NCBI GenBank assembly: GCA_037443565.1
Contig: JBBIOB010000004.1
Coordinates: 52,057-116,056 of the forward strand
DNA length: 64,000 nucleotides
From: Fervidifonticultor_A sp037443565
GTDB lineage: Bacteria; Sysuimicrobiota; Sysuimicrobiia; Sysuimicrobiales; Humicultoraceae
Direction: 5' to 3'
Position 1 is the stretch's first letter. Every line of letters starts with the position of its first letter. Below the pieces are notes generated by a model. That model made no database searches, was not told the origin of the DNA, and saw only the letters and a program-made list of their open reading frames with translations. The position numbers were made by a program, and so were the translations under genes. Below are positions 14,860 through 23,918 of this stretch, piece by piece.

Positions 14860-16437
14860 CTAGAGATCGCGGCGGCTCTTGGTGGCGAACTGCTTCTCGA
14901 ACAGCGCCCGGAACTGCTCCAGCGTCGTCGCCTGCTCGGGCCCCTTGTCCTCGCGGATGCGCGCGATCCGCGCAAATCGCAGCGCGAAGCCCGATGGGTA
15001 CTGCGGGCTGCGCTGGATCTCGTTGTAGGCCACCTCGACCACTACCTCGGGACGTACCGTCACCGTGTAGCCGTCGTCGCCGACCCTCAGCGCCTGCAGC
15101 CGCGCGGTCATCGCGCGGAACTCGTCGTCGGTCAGCCCCTTGAACGTCTTCCCTACCGGCGCAAAGCCGCCGGCGCGGTCAGCCACGGCCAGGTGATAGT
15201 TGGACAGCCAGCCGCGGCGCCGGCCGGATCCCCAGTCGGCCGCGGTGATGACACAGTCGACACTCTCCGCCGGCTTGATCTTGAACCACCGCTTTCCCCG
15301 GCTGCCCGGCGCGTAGGAACTCGAGGGATCCTTGGCCATCACGCCCTCATGCCCGGCCGCGAGCGCCTCGGCCAGAAAGGCGTGGGCCTGATCGGCATCG
15401 CCGCTCACGACGCGACGCGCCAGGTAGGCACCGCCGGTGACGCCCTCGAGCGCGTCCCACCTCGCTGCGTACGGATCGTCGATGAGGGATTGGCCGTCCA
15501 GGAGCAGGCAGTCGAACAGGTACAGGGCCAGGGGGATCTCGCGCGCCGCCTCTTCGATGTCGTGGGCGCGCCGGAACCGTCGCATCAGGTCCTGGAACGG
15601 CAGCGGCCGGCCGTCGGCGCCAACAGCGACGACCTCACCATCCAGGATGGCCGACGCCGCGCGCAGACCTCGTGCGATCGCCACAACGTCGGGGAGACTG
15701 CTGGTGACCTCAGTCAATCGCCGGCTCCAGATCCGCACCGCGTCATCCTGCCGGTGGATCTGGATGCGGGCGCCGTCGTACTTGAACTCCAGCGCGGTGC
15801 GGCCGCCGTGGGCCTCGAAGACCTCTGAGAAGTCCTCCGACACCCCTGCCAGCATCGGGAGGAGCGGGACGAACAGGCGGACCGCCGCGCGCTCCAGCCC
15901 GGTTGGCCCCTCAACCAGCGCCAGGCGGGCCACCTCGGAGAGGTCGGACAGCAACAGCGCCGCGCGCCGGACCTGCTCAGCCTGCGCGCCGGCGGCCGCG
16001 GCGATCGCGTCCTGGAGGAGGCCGTCGTGGAGGCCGATCCGCAGCTCCCCGAGCAGGATGCCGGCGATCATGCGGCGCTCGGAAGGGGTGGCCTGCTCGA
16101 GCAACCCGCGCAGCCGGTCGGTCCGGACGCGGCGCGATCCCGAGCCGGATGCCGCCGCGATCTCCTCGAACGCGCCGGCGACCTCCAGCAGATCCAGGCG
16201 CGGCGCATCGGGCGCCGGCCCGGTCGCGGCCATGACCTCGGCCAGGGTCGCGTGGCTCACCTCTACCACACGCGGATCGGAGGCTGGAAACGGCCGCGCG
16301 GTCAGGAAGCTGACGGCGGCCGGCAACTCCTCCAGGGACAGGCGCCGGAGGAACTCGGCTGTCAGGCTGATCTTGGTCCGGCGACTGCGCGTGGAACTCA
16401 GCTCCTGACAGAGATCGGCGAACGCGGCGAACGTCAT
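14860..16437 (-). CDS. ATP-dependent DNA ligase (archaeal/eukaryotic type)
   Basis: 525 residues. An N-terminal DNA-binding domain (residues ~1-200) includes MIAGILLGELRIGL. The nucleotidyltransferase domain has Lys219 in LEFKYDGARIQIHR as adenylated lysine, then SAILDGEVVAV, LYLFDCLLLDG, EGVMAKDPSSSYAPGSRGKRWFKIKP. The OB domain ends with VVEVAYNEIQRS and LRFARIARIREDKGPE. Length and domain order match LigB-type ligases that bacteria use in addition to NAD-dependent LigA. It seals nicks using ATP, probably in repair. TACAAT lies 6 nt before the ATG at 16437, suggesting a leaderless transcript. It is divergent from gnd. Confidence 0.95.
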   Translation of the reverse strand: MTFAAFADLCQELSSTRSRRTKISLTAEFLRRLSLEELPAAVSFLTARPFPASDPRVVEVSHATLAEVMAATGPAPDAPRLDLLEVAGAFEEIAAASGSGSRRVRTDRLRGLLEQATPSERRMIAGILLGELRIGLHDGLLQDAIAAAAGAQAEQVRRAALLLSDLSEVARLALVEGPTGLERAAVRLFVPLLPMLAGVSEDFSEVFEAHGGRTALEFKYDGARIQIHRQDDAVRIWSRRLTEVTSSLPDVVAIARGLRAASAILDGEVVAVGADGRPLPFQDLMRRFRRAHDIEEAAREIPLALYLFDCLLLDGQSLIDDPYAARWDALEGVTGGAYLARRVVSGDADQAHAFLAEALAAGHEGVMAKDPSSSYAPGSRGKRWFKIKPAESVDCVITAADWGSGRRRGWLSNYHLAVADRAGGFAPVGKTFKGLTDDEFRAMTARLQALRVGDDGYTVTVRPEVVVEVAYNEIQRSPQYPSGFALRFARIARIREDKGPEQATTLEQFRALFEKQFATKSRRDL

Positions 16438-16443
16438 ACCGCC

Positions 16444-16449
16444 ATTGTA
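16444..16449 (-). promoter_or_regulatory. -10 promoter element (TACAAT) of the DNA ligase gene
   Basis: TACAAT on the minus strand, 6 nt from the ATG at 16437, with no ribosome-binding site between them. The -35 is weak. Confidence 0.5.
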
Positions 16450-16547
16450 CCCGGTCGATCCGTATCTCATAGGAACTGGCACGCTCTGGCCAGAACGTGG
16501 TGTGCAGCGGCAGGGCCGCGCTGCTGACAGCGGCAGGGAGGCATGAC

Positions 16548-17456
16548 GTGGAGCTCGGGATGGTGGGACTGGGACGAATGGGTGGGAACATGGCCGAGCG
16601 CCTGCTGCGAGGCGGGCACCATGTCGTCGGCTTCTCCCGGAGCCCCGAGCCTCTGCGGCAGCTCCAGGCCAAAGGTGGCCTGGGAGTCTCGGCCCTGGCG
16701 GACCTGCCGGCGCGGCTCCAGCCACCGCGGGCGGTCTGGCTGATGCTGCCGGCAGGCGATCCGGTCGACCAGGCCCTCGAGACCCTGCTCCCCCATCTCG
16801 GGCCGGAGGATGCGATCATCGACGGTGGCAACTCTTACTACAAGGACTCGATGCGCCGCGCGTCCTATCTAGCCGGGAGAGGGACCCACCTCGTGGACAG
16901 CGGCACGAGCGGCGGCATCTGGGGGCTGACCGAAGGGTACTGCCTGATGCTCGGCGGCGATGGCGCCGTGATCGAGCGCCTGGCGCCGATCTTCCAGGCG
17001 CTGGCCCCGGCGCCGGACCGGGGCTGGGGACGCGTGGGCCCAAGCGGCGCCGGCCACTTCGTCAAGATGATCCACAACGGAATCGAGTACGGGCTCATGC
17101 AGGCCTACGCCGAAGGCTTTGCGCTGATGGAGCGCAAGGGGGGATTTGACCTCGACCTCGCCCAGATCGCTGAGCTCTGGCGGCATGGGAGCGTAGTCCG
17201 GTCGTGGCTGTTGGAGCTCGCCGCGCGCGCGCTGGCCGACAATCCCGCGCTCGAGGGCATTGCGCCCTATGTCGCCGAGAGCGGTGAAGGCCGCTGGGCG
17301 GTGATGGAGTCGGTCGAGCTCCGCTGCGCCACCCCGGTGATCACGCTGGCGCTGCAGCGCCGGTTCCAGACCCAAGACGAGCGCGCCTTCGGGGACCGCC
17401 TGCTCGCGGCGCTGCGGCAACAGTTCGGCGGGCATCCCGTGCGGACCACCAGCTAA
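16548..17456 (+). CDS. gnd: 6-phosphogluconate dehydrogenase, short (GndA/YqeC) type
   Basis: 302 residues. Reaction: 6-phosphogluconate to ribulose-5-phosphate, CO2 and NAD(P)H. Rossmann motif GMVGLGRMGGNMAERL, then IDGGNSYYKDS, VDSGTSGGIWGLTEGYCLMLGG and GPSGAGHFVKMIHNGIEYGLMQAYAEGF (catalytic Lys, His and Asn). The length (~300) marks the short, often NAD-dependent class rather than the ~470-residue enzyme. The start is GTG at 16548 with GGGAGG upstream. It is first in the gnd-zwf-pgl operon. Confidence 0.93.
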   Translation: MELGMVGLGRMGGNMAERLLRGGHHVVGFSRSPEPLRQLQAKGGLGVSALADLPARLQPPRAVWLMLPAGDPVDQALETLLPHLGPEDAIIDGGNSYYKDSMRRASYLAGRGTHLVDSGTSGGIWGLTEGYCLMLGGDGAVIERLAPIFQALAPAPDRGWGRVGPSGAGHFVKMIHNGIEYGLMQAYAEGFALMERKGGFDLDLAQIAELWRHGSVVRSWLLELAARALADNPALEGIAPYVAESGEGRWAVMESVELRCATPVITLALQRRFQTQDERAFGDRLLAALRQQFGGHPVRTTS

Positions 17457-17522
17457 CGTCACACCAGACCAGGCGTCCCATCCTGGATGGGCGGGAGGCA
17501 TGTCGGCGGGAGGAACGCGCGC

Positions 17523-18986
17523 ATGAGATCAGCCCGGCGTCGTCTCGAGCCCGCGACCATCATCGTCTTCGGCGGGACCGGCGACCTGATGGAGCGCAAG
17601 CTCCTTCCCGCCCTCTACCGGCTGGCGGAGCAGGGGCTGCGCGTGGAGGACAGCCACGTCCTGGGGGTGGCCCGCTCTGCCGGCCTGGACGATGCCGGGT
17701 ACCGCGCGTGGGTGCGCAGGGCGCTGCACGCCGCAGGCCTGTGGTCCGAGGAGCGGAGCCGCGCCTGGTGCGACCGCTGTGTCCACTTTCAGCGTGTCGG
17801 CGGGGACCGCTCGGACGAGCTTGCGGCGCTCGGCCGGCGGATCGAGTCCCTCGAACAGGCCGGCGGGCTCCCGGGCAACCGGGTGTTCTACCTGGCGCTG
17901 CCGCCGGAGGCGTTTCCAGGCGTCATCGCCCGGCTCGGGGAGGCAGGGCTCCACCGCAGCCGCGGATGGACGCGCCTGGTGATCGAGAAACCGTTCGGCC
18001 GCGACCTGCTCTTAGCGCAGGAGCTCAACGGCTTGGTCCACCGGCACTTCGCGGAGTCCCAGGTCTACCGGATCGATCACTACCTGGGCAAGGAAACGGT
18101 CCAGAACCTCTTGGGTTTCCGGTTCGCCAATCCGGTCTTCGAGGCGCTGTGGAACCGCGACCGCATCGAGAGCGTGCAGATCACGGTGGCCGAGCCCATC
18201 GGTGTCGAAGGTCGGGCGGTCTACTATGAGCGCGCCGGCGCGCTGCGGGACATCGTCCAGAACCACCTGACCCAGCTCCTCACCCTCGTCGCGATGGAGG
18301 TTCCGGGGGCGCTCGAGGCGGACCTGATCCGCAACGAAAAGGTCAAGGTCCTGCGCGCCATCCAGCCGATCGACCGGGACCAGGTGGTGTTCGGCCAGTA
18401 CGCGCGCGGCCGGATCGACGGGGTGGAACGGCCGGCCTACCGCGAGGAGCCCGGCGTCGCGCCGGATTCCCGCACCGAGACCTTCGCCGCACTGCGCCTA
18501 GCCATCCAGAACTGGCGGTGGCACGGCGTGCCCTTCTACATTCGGACCGGCAAGCGGATGCCCCGCCGGCTCACGGAGATCGTCGTGACGTTCCGCCGGC
18601 CGCCGGTCTCGGTGTTCGAGATGATCGACGCGGAGGCCATCAATCCCAACCGGCTCGTCGTCACCATCCAGCCCGACGAGGGGTTCGACTTCCATGTCGA
18701 GGTCAAGACGCCCGGGTCGCAGATGCGGCTGGAGAGCGTGTGCCTGCGCTTCCGGTACTCCGAGACCTTCGCGCCGCTGCCCGACGCCTACGAGACCCTG
18801 CTGCTGGACATCCTGCGGGGTGATCAGACACTCTTCGTGCGCGCCGACGAGACCGAAGCCGCCTGGCGCCTGTACGCGCCGGTCCTCGAGCACCCACCAC
18901 AGACCCATTCCTATCCCGCGGGCACCTGGGGACCGCGAGAGGCGAAGCGCCTGCTGCGCCGCGGGCAGCGCTGGCTGCCGGCATGA
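17523..18986 (+). CDS. zwf: Glucose-6-phosphate 1-dehydrogenase
   Basis: 487 residues. Oxidises glucose-6-phosphate to 6-phosphogluconolactone. Nucleotide motif IIVFGGTGDLMERKLLPALYRL, conserved VIEKPFGRDL, and the active-site YRIDHYLGKETVQNL with catalytic His downstream. FYIRTGKRMPRRLTEIVVTF and the C-terminal WRLYAPVLEHPP complete the family pattern. GGAGG lies 7 nt before the ATG at 17523. It is the second gene of the oxidative pentose phosphate operon and overlaps pgl by 4 nt (ATGA). Confidence 0.96.
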   Translation: MRSARRRLEPATIIVFGGTGDLMERKLLPALYRLAEQGLRVEDSHVLGVARSAGLDDAGYRAWVRRALHAAGLWSEERSRAWCDRCVHFQRVGGDRSDELAALGRRIESLEQAGGLPGNRVFYLALPPEAFPGVIARLGEAGLHRSRGWTRLVIEKPFGRDLLLAQELNGLVHRHFAESQVYRIDHYLGKETVQNLLGFRFANPVFEALWNRDRIESVQITVAEPIGVEGRAVYYERAGALRDIVQNHLTQLLTLVAMEVPGALEADLIRNEKVKVLRAIQPIDRDQVVFGQYARGRIDGVERPAYREEPGVAPDSRTETFAALRLAIQNWRWHGVPFYIRTGKRMPRRLTEIVVTFRRPPVSVFEMIDAEAINPNRLVVTIQPDEGFDFHVEVKTPGSQMRLESVCLRFRYSETFAPLPDAYETLLLDILRGDQTLFVRADETEAAWRLYAPVLEHPPQTHSYPAGTWGPREAKRLLRRGQRWLPA

Positions 18987-19753
18987 CCCCGGCGGTCCGC
19001 ATCTGCCCCGACTCGGAGGCGCTCGGCCGCGCTGCGGCCGCGTGGGTCGCCGACCGGATCGCGGCGCGCCTGCGCGAGGCCGCGACCTTCGCGCTCGTGC
19101 TGTCCGGCGGAGGCACGCCGCTACCACTCTACCACGGGCTCGCGGCGGACTACGGGGACCGTCTCCCATGGGCGCAGGTCCACGTCTACTGGGGCGACGA
19201 ACGGTCCGTGCCGCACGACGCTCCTCAGAGCAACTACCGGATGGCCCGCGAGGCGCTGCTCGACCGCGTGCCCGTGCCGCCGGCCAACATCCATCCCATG
19301 CACACGCATCCGCCCGACCCGAATGCCACGGCGGCAGCCTACGAAGCCACGCTGCGCGCCGCGTTCCCCGGCCCCTGGCCGCGCTTCGACCTGATCCTGC
19401 TTGGCCTGGGCGCCGACGGTCACACTGCGTCGCTCTTCCCGGGCTCGTCCGCGCTTGACGAACACGAGCGCTGGGTGGTGGCCGTCTCGGTGCCGGCGGA
19501 CCCGCCTGTCCGGCTCACCCTGACGCTTCCCGTGCTCCGCGCGGCGGCGCATGTGGGCTTCCTGGTCGTGGGCGCCAACAAGGCTGAGGCTCTGCGCCGC
19601 GCGCTGGGCACGCCCGATCCTCGCACCTGCCCGGCTGCCGCCGTTCGGCCCGAAGGCGGGGTGACCTGGTGGGTAGACGCGGCGGCAGCGTCGCGACTGG
19701 AGTCGGGCCGATCATCGGCGGGGAGGTCTGAGCGGGGGCACTGCGGGGAATAG
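18983..19753 (+). CDS. pgl: 6-phosphogluconolactonase (DevB type)
   Basis: 256 residues. Hydrolyses 6-phosphogluconolactone, linking zwf and gnd. Family motifs: FALVLSGGGTPLPLYHGLA, VYWGDERSVPHDAPQSNYRMA, LGLGADGHTASLFPGS and the NKAEALRRAL helix. The ATG overlaps the zwf stop (ATGA). The last ~25 residues are Ser/Arg/Gly-rich and beyond the family core. All three oxidative-branch enzymes are thus co-transcribed. Confidence 0.95.
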   Translation: MTPAVRICPDSEALGRAAAAWVADRIAARLREAATFALVLSGGGTPLPLYHGLAADYGDRLPWAQVHVYWGDERSVPHDAPQSNYRMAREALLDRVPVPPANIHPMHTHPPDPNATAAAYEATLRAAFPGPWPRFDLILLGLGADGHTASLFPGSSALDEHERWVVAVSVPADPPVRLTLTLPVLRAAAHVGFLVVGANKAEALRRALGTPDPRTCPAAAVRPEGGVTWWVDAAAASRLESGRSSAGRSERGHCGE

Positions 19754-19999
19754 CCCCCTAGAGGTCCCTCACAGGGCCGTGCCGCATCACGGTTCGGTCT
19801 GGCCGATCTCCACACGACCAGCAGCCTGATGGCGAGGCGACGCGGATGCTCCAGGAGCAGCGAGCAGCGCCGAGTTCGCCTGTAGCCGCAGTCGTTGCCC
19901 CAGTGTCCCCCTCCTCGCCTGTGAGGTCCCATGCTGGAAGCGGGGAATCCCTCCGGGCAGGACGCGGGAAGGTGGGGCTGTGCCCGTTATCAGGACATA

Positions 20000-20294
20000 C
20001 CGGGACCAGCCTTCTGCAATCCACAGCCGGGCCTCTCGAAGCCACTTCGATGAGGGTTTGAAGCGCCCCGCTGGCGTCCTCGACCGTCAGATCGGCAAAC
20101 CCCGCGTCCCGAAGGAGCTGGCAGTAGCCTTCCGCCGAACAGGCGCCCGCGACACAGGTCACCCAGGACAGCATCGTGGCGAATTCAGCGGGCAGCGGCC
20201 GCTCGAGTGCCAGGTCCGCGATGCCCACGCGTCCGCCCGGCACAAGCACGCGCCTCAATTCCCCTAGAGCCGCGGCCTTGTTGGCCGCATCCTG
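20000..20294 (-). pseudogene. Methyltransferase remnant (C-terminal part)
   Basis: The 19754-20305 interval has no intact gene. On the minus strand from about 20294 it reads AANKAAALGELRRVLVPGG, RVGIADLALERPLPAEFATM and LRDAGFADLTVEDASGALQ. This is the post-motif-II half of a class I SAM methyltransferase (UbiE/ArsM-like). The N-terminal SAM-binding half is absent: the peroxiredoxin-like gene starts at 20306 on the other strand. The frame runs on to 19758 without recognisable sequence. It is most likely a truncated relic. Confidence 0.6.
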
Positions 20295-20305
20295 AGGCGC
20301 TGCCC

Positions 20306-20845
20306 TTGAAGCCGGGCGACCGGGCTCCTGCCTTCCGGCTCCCCGCGGTGGACGGGGGGACCGTCGCGCTGTCGGACCACCGAGGGCGCAACACGCTCCT
20401 GGTGTTCCTGCGCCACCTGGGCTGACTGCCTTGCCGCGAGCATGTGGCACAGTTGTGTCACCAGCATTCAGACATCTCGGCGACGAATACGCAGACGCTG
20501 GTGATCGCCTTCGGCGCTCCGGAGCAGGGCCGGGCGTGGCTTCAGGAGACCGGCTCGATCTTTCCGCTGCTCCTCGATGCACGGCGGGACGTCTACCGTG
20601 CCTACGCGCTCGAGCGGTCGCTGCTCAGATCGTGGAATGTGCGCACGCTCCTGACCTACGCCCGGCTGCTGGCCGCAGGGCGGCGGTGGCGCGGCATCCA
20701 GGGTGACTCGACGCAACTGGGGGCCGACTTCATCGTAGACACGAACGGGATCGTCCGCCTCGCCCATTACAGCCGTGACCCCGCCGACAGGCCACCCGTC
20801 ACGCGCCTGCTGGAGGTGCTCCGCACAGCCGCCACAGAAGGGTGA
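20306..20845 (+). CDS. AhpC/TSA (PRXL2/SelU-like) thioredoxin-fold protein, probable selenoprotein (in-frame TGA = Sec40)
   Basis: One frame of 180 codons from the TTG at 20306 (GAGG 8 nt upstream) to the TGA at 20843, with one internal TGA at 20423-20425. Read through, it is a full AhpC/TSA-like protein: KPGDRAPAFRLPAVDGGTV, NTLLVFLRHLG-TGA-LPCREH, then FIVDTNGIVRLAHYSRDPADRPP. The family's redox centre is FLRHLGCPFCR, so the TGA replaces the first Cys of CxxC and gives UxxC with Cys43 kept. Such proteins reduce peroxides or act in thiol exchange, and the related eukaryotic SelU contains Sec. A SECIS-like hairpin follows. It heads a block of thioredoxin genes, which suits a redox role. A nonsense mutation or sequencing error is the alternative. 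Confidence 0.85.
20444..20461 (+). promoter_or_regulatory. Candidate bSECIS element of the peroxiredoxin-like gene
   Basis: GTGGCAC (20444-20450), loop AGTT (20451-20454), GTGTCAC (20455-20461). The stem is 7 bp with one GU pair. The loop begins 25 nt after the in-frame TGA and has G at position 2, the same spacing as the candidate in the OsmC-like gene. Confidence 0.65.
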
Positions 20846-20869
20846 AGACCCCCTTGGAAGCCCACTCCC

Positions 20870-22342
20870 TCAGCGCCCCTGCGGGGAACCCGCCGAAGCA
20901 GCATAGGAAGCCTGGGACCATGTCACTTCCGCCGGGGCCTTTTCCCACGCCAGGAACAGATTGTTCAACGCCTCTGACAGCGTCGGATGGCTGAAGATGT
21001 CGTCCTGGATGACCGTGTAGGGGACCTTGGCTCTGATGGCGACCTGCAGAATCCCCATGACCTCGCCGCCCCCGACGCCCAGAATGGCGCAGCCGAGAAT
21101 CTGATCCGTGTCGGCGTCCACCACGGCTTTCATGAACCCGCGCGTCTCATCCATTTCGAGCGCTCTGGCCACATGGCTCATCGGCAACTTGGCCACCCGG
21201 ACATTGTAGCCTCTGGCCCGGGCCTCCCGCTCGGTGAGCCCGACCCGGCCCAGTTCCGGGTCGATGAACACGGTGTAGGGGACGGAGCGGCCAGTCGTCC
21301 GGGTATGTCCACCGCGTCCTCCCCTGACCAGGTTCGTGCGGATGATCCGGAAGTCGTCGTACGAGATGTGCGTGAAGGCGGGACCCCCCTTGACATCGCC
21401 CAGCGCGTAGATGCCCGGCACATTGGTCTCCAGACGCTCATTCACCTGGACGAACCCGCGACCATCGGTCTGCACGCCGGCGGCCGCCAGATTGAGGCGC
21501 CGGGTGTTTGGCACACGACCGGTTGCCACCAGCAGATGGGATCCGGCGAGTTTCTGCTCGCCTGCCGGTGTCCGCACGGTCAGCCGGATGGTGCCGTTGG
21601 CATCTTGCTCGACGCGGATCGCCTCCGAGTCCAGGAGCACCTGGAGGCCATCCTGGCGCAGGATCGCTGCGATTTCTTCGGCCACATCGGGGTCTTCACG
21701 AGGCAGCAGTTGTCCGTGCCGCTGGATGATGGTCACGGCACTGCCGAACCGGCGAAACATCTGGCCGAACTCCAGCCCAATATAGCCGCCGCCGAGCACC
21801 AGCAGGTGCTCCGGCACCGTGTCCAGCTCCATGATCGACGTGGAATTGAGCGCCGGGACGGTGTCCAGCCCGACCACCGAGGGCGTCGCTGGCCGGACGC
21901 CGGTGTTGATGAAAATCATGTCCGCCCTCAGGCGGCGGGTTCTCCCGCCGTTCAGGTGTACGTCCACGGAGTTCGGACCTGCAAACGTGGCCTCACCCAT
22001 CACCAGGTCCAGGCCGGTGATCTTCCCCAGACGGCGCTCGCTGCCGCCCCGGAAGCTCTCGACGATGTCCCGCTTGCGCTGTCGGATCCGCACCAAATCG
22101 ATGCTCACAGGCCCCGTTCGCACGCCGTAGTCGGGCGCCCGCCGCGCCAGGTAGGCCACCCGGGCGCTGGCCACCATGGTCTTGGTCGGCGTACACCCGA
22201 CGTTGACACACGTCCCGCCAACGTGCTCTCGCTCAGCGAGGGCAGTCTTCATTCCCTTTTCCACAACCAGGCACACCGCCAGGGGGACACCCGCCTGGCC
22301 GGCACCGATGACCAGGGCATCGTAGTGATCCGTCGGCGACAT
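20870..22342 (-). CDS. MerA-like FAD-dependent pyridine nucleotide-disulfide oxidoreductase
   Basis: 490 residues. FAD site YDALVIGAGQAGVPLAV. Redox-active Cys45/Cys50 in GGTCVNVGCTPTKTMV. NAD(P) site LLVLGGGYIGLEFGQMF. Second FAD motif GIYALGDVKGGPAFTH. C-terminal dimer interface with His in IFSHPTLSEALNNLF. The CVNVGC spacing and TPTK are those of the MerA/'class I mercuric reductase-like' group. The N-terminal HMA domain and C-terminal vicinal Cys needed for Hg(II) are absent, so it is probably a general disulfide or quinone reductase. GGAGG lies 7 nt before the ATG at 22342. It converges on the peroxiredoxin-like gene. Confidence 0.88.
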   Translation of the reverse strand: MSPTDHYDALVIGAGQAGVPLAVCLVVEKGMKTALAEREHVGGTCVNVGCTPTKTMVASARVAYLARRAPDYGVRTGPVSIDLVRIRQRKRDIVESFRGGSERRLGKITGLDLVMGEATFAGPNSVDVHLNGGRTRRLRADMIFINTGVRPATPSVVGLDTVPALNSTSIMELDTVPEHLLVLGGGYIGLEFGQMFRRFGSAVTIIQRHGQLLPREDPDVAEEIAAILRQDGLQVLLDSEAIRVEQDANGTIRLTVRTPAGEQKLAGSHLLVATGRVPNTRRLNLAAAGVQTDGRGFVQVNERLETNVPGIYALGDVKGGPAFTHISYDDFRIIRTNLVRGGRGGHTRTTGRSVPYTVFIDPELGRVGLTEREARARGYNVRVAKLPMSHVARALEMDETRGFMKAVVDADTDQILGCAILGVGGGEVMGILQVAIRAKVPYTVIQDDIFSHPTLSEALNNLFLAWEKAPAEVTWSQASYAASAGSPQGR

Positions 22343-22365
22343 GGTGGCACCTCCACAAGGGTAGG

Positions 22366-23789
22366 CTAGCTTTCCCGGCCCAGCGCCCGATCGAGGTTGA
22401 AGGCGGGGCTGATCAGGGCCAGGTGGGTAAAGGCCTGAGGGAAGTTCCCCAGCGCCTCGCCGCTGGGTCCGATCTGTTCCGCGTAGAGCCCCAGGTGGTT
22501 GGCGTAGCCCAGCATCTGCTCGAAGATGATTCGCGCCTGTTCTAGCCTGGTGGGGTCTACGCGGCCAGCGCGGGTCAGGGCCTCGACGAGCCAGAACGAG
22601 CACATGGTGAAGGTCCCTTCGTCGCCCATGAGGCCATCTTCCGTCTTGGTCACGTCGTACCCATAGATGAGGCTGTTGAGGACCAGCCCCCCGGCCTTAG
22701 GGGATCGGTTGATGGCGTCCAGAGTCTGCAACATTCGGGGATCGGTCGGCGAGAGGAAGAACACCGGCGGCATGATCAGGTTGGCGGCGTCCAGGTGTTC
22801 GCTGCCGTAGTGCTGCACGAATGCCCGGCGCTCCCGGCTCCACCCCTTCGCCATGTCTGCAGCATTTCGTGCGGGTCCAGTTCGAAGCAGCGGGCCTCCA
22901 GCCAGCGCATGAACTGGCCGGCTTCGTGGGTGAAGCCGATGCGCATCAATCCGTAGATGGTGAACGCCGCATCCCGGATCCAGGTGTACCGATAGTCCCA
23001 GTTGCGCGCGCCCCCGACGTGCTCGGGCAGGCTGGCGGTGGCTGCGGCGACGATGGCCCCGGATGGCTCGTAGGTGAGCAGCTTCAGGACCAGCGCCGAG
23101 CGGGTGACCATCTCTCGCCACCGGCCCTGGTACGTGCAGTGCGAGACCCAGCGCTGCCAGTACCCGACGGTGGCCTTCAGCAGTGCCTCCGCTTCGTCCT
23201 CCGTGAGGCCGGGACTGTCTTCTCCCGGAAGGAATTCGCAGAGCGAGAAACTCGCCCTGTCGTCCTCCTCCAGGGTGACCTCTGCCACGACGCCCTCGTC
23301 TGTCAGGCGAACCGGAACCGGCGCGTCCAGCCTGAGGCCGAGGCGCGCAGAGCGGAAGACTGCCCCATGGTCGTTGACCATGGTTACATGCTCGTCGCGT
23401 GCATAGTTGAACGCCGGACGGCATGTCAGCGCGAATTTCATGCAGCCGTGGATCATCCTGACGCAGCGGACCAACCGGTGATGGCCGTGGCCATCTGGGG
23501 GCGTGCCCACGGGCATGAAGTCTATGATCTCCGCGATGCCGTCTGGCGAAAGGAAGCGCGTAGTCAGGACGTTGGTGTCGGGCCAGTAGAACTGCCGCCG
23601 GGTCACCGCGCCGTCGGCAGGGGCGATCTTGAAGGCTCCTCCTCGCCGCCCGTCGAGGATCGCCGCGAAGACGCTGGGCGAGTCAAAGTGTGGGAAGCAC
23701 CACCAGTCGATCGAGCCATCCATCCCCACCAGGGCCACGGTGTGCAGATCCCCGATGACGCCGTAGTTCTCGATCGGCTGGTATCCCAA
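22366..23789 (-). pseudogene. GH15-family glucoamylase/trehalase-like gene with internal deletion and frameshift
   Basis: From the TTG at 23789 (GAGGTGA 6 nt upstream) the product starts as a normal GH15 protein: PIENYGVIGDLHTVALVGMD, GSIDWWCFPHFDSPSVFAAI and GARNWDYRYTWIRDAAFTIY. After FMRWLEARCFELDPHEMLQ (near 22860) the frame changes and about 130 family residues are missing. The frame offset by one base then continues with KGWSRERRAFVQHYGSEHLD and FLSPTDPRMLQTLDAINRSP to the stop at 22366. The lost part holds both catalytic glutamates of GH15 (the GNxAxxQ...YGE and WExR regions), so the gene should be inactive. Confidence 0.8.
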
Positions 23790-23918
23790 GTGCAGTCACC
23801 TCGGTGCCGTGTCGGTCGGCGGCTCGGCCTGGCCAGAGGCGGCCAGACATCACCACGACAAGCATGCCATATTTCATGCTGCCGGATGTAAGCTCAGCCA
23901 CAGCGTCCCTGCGGAACC

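Noticed and set aside
22776..23424. Reading the broken GH15 gene as a third selenoprotein or programmed frameshift
   Set aside because: The break is a frame change with ~130 residues missing, not a single in-frame TGA at a Cys, and catalytic residues are lost.
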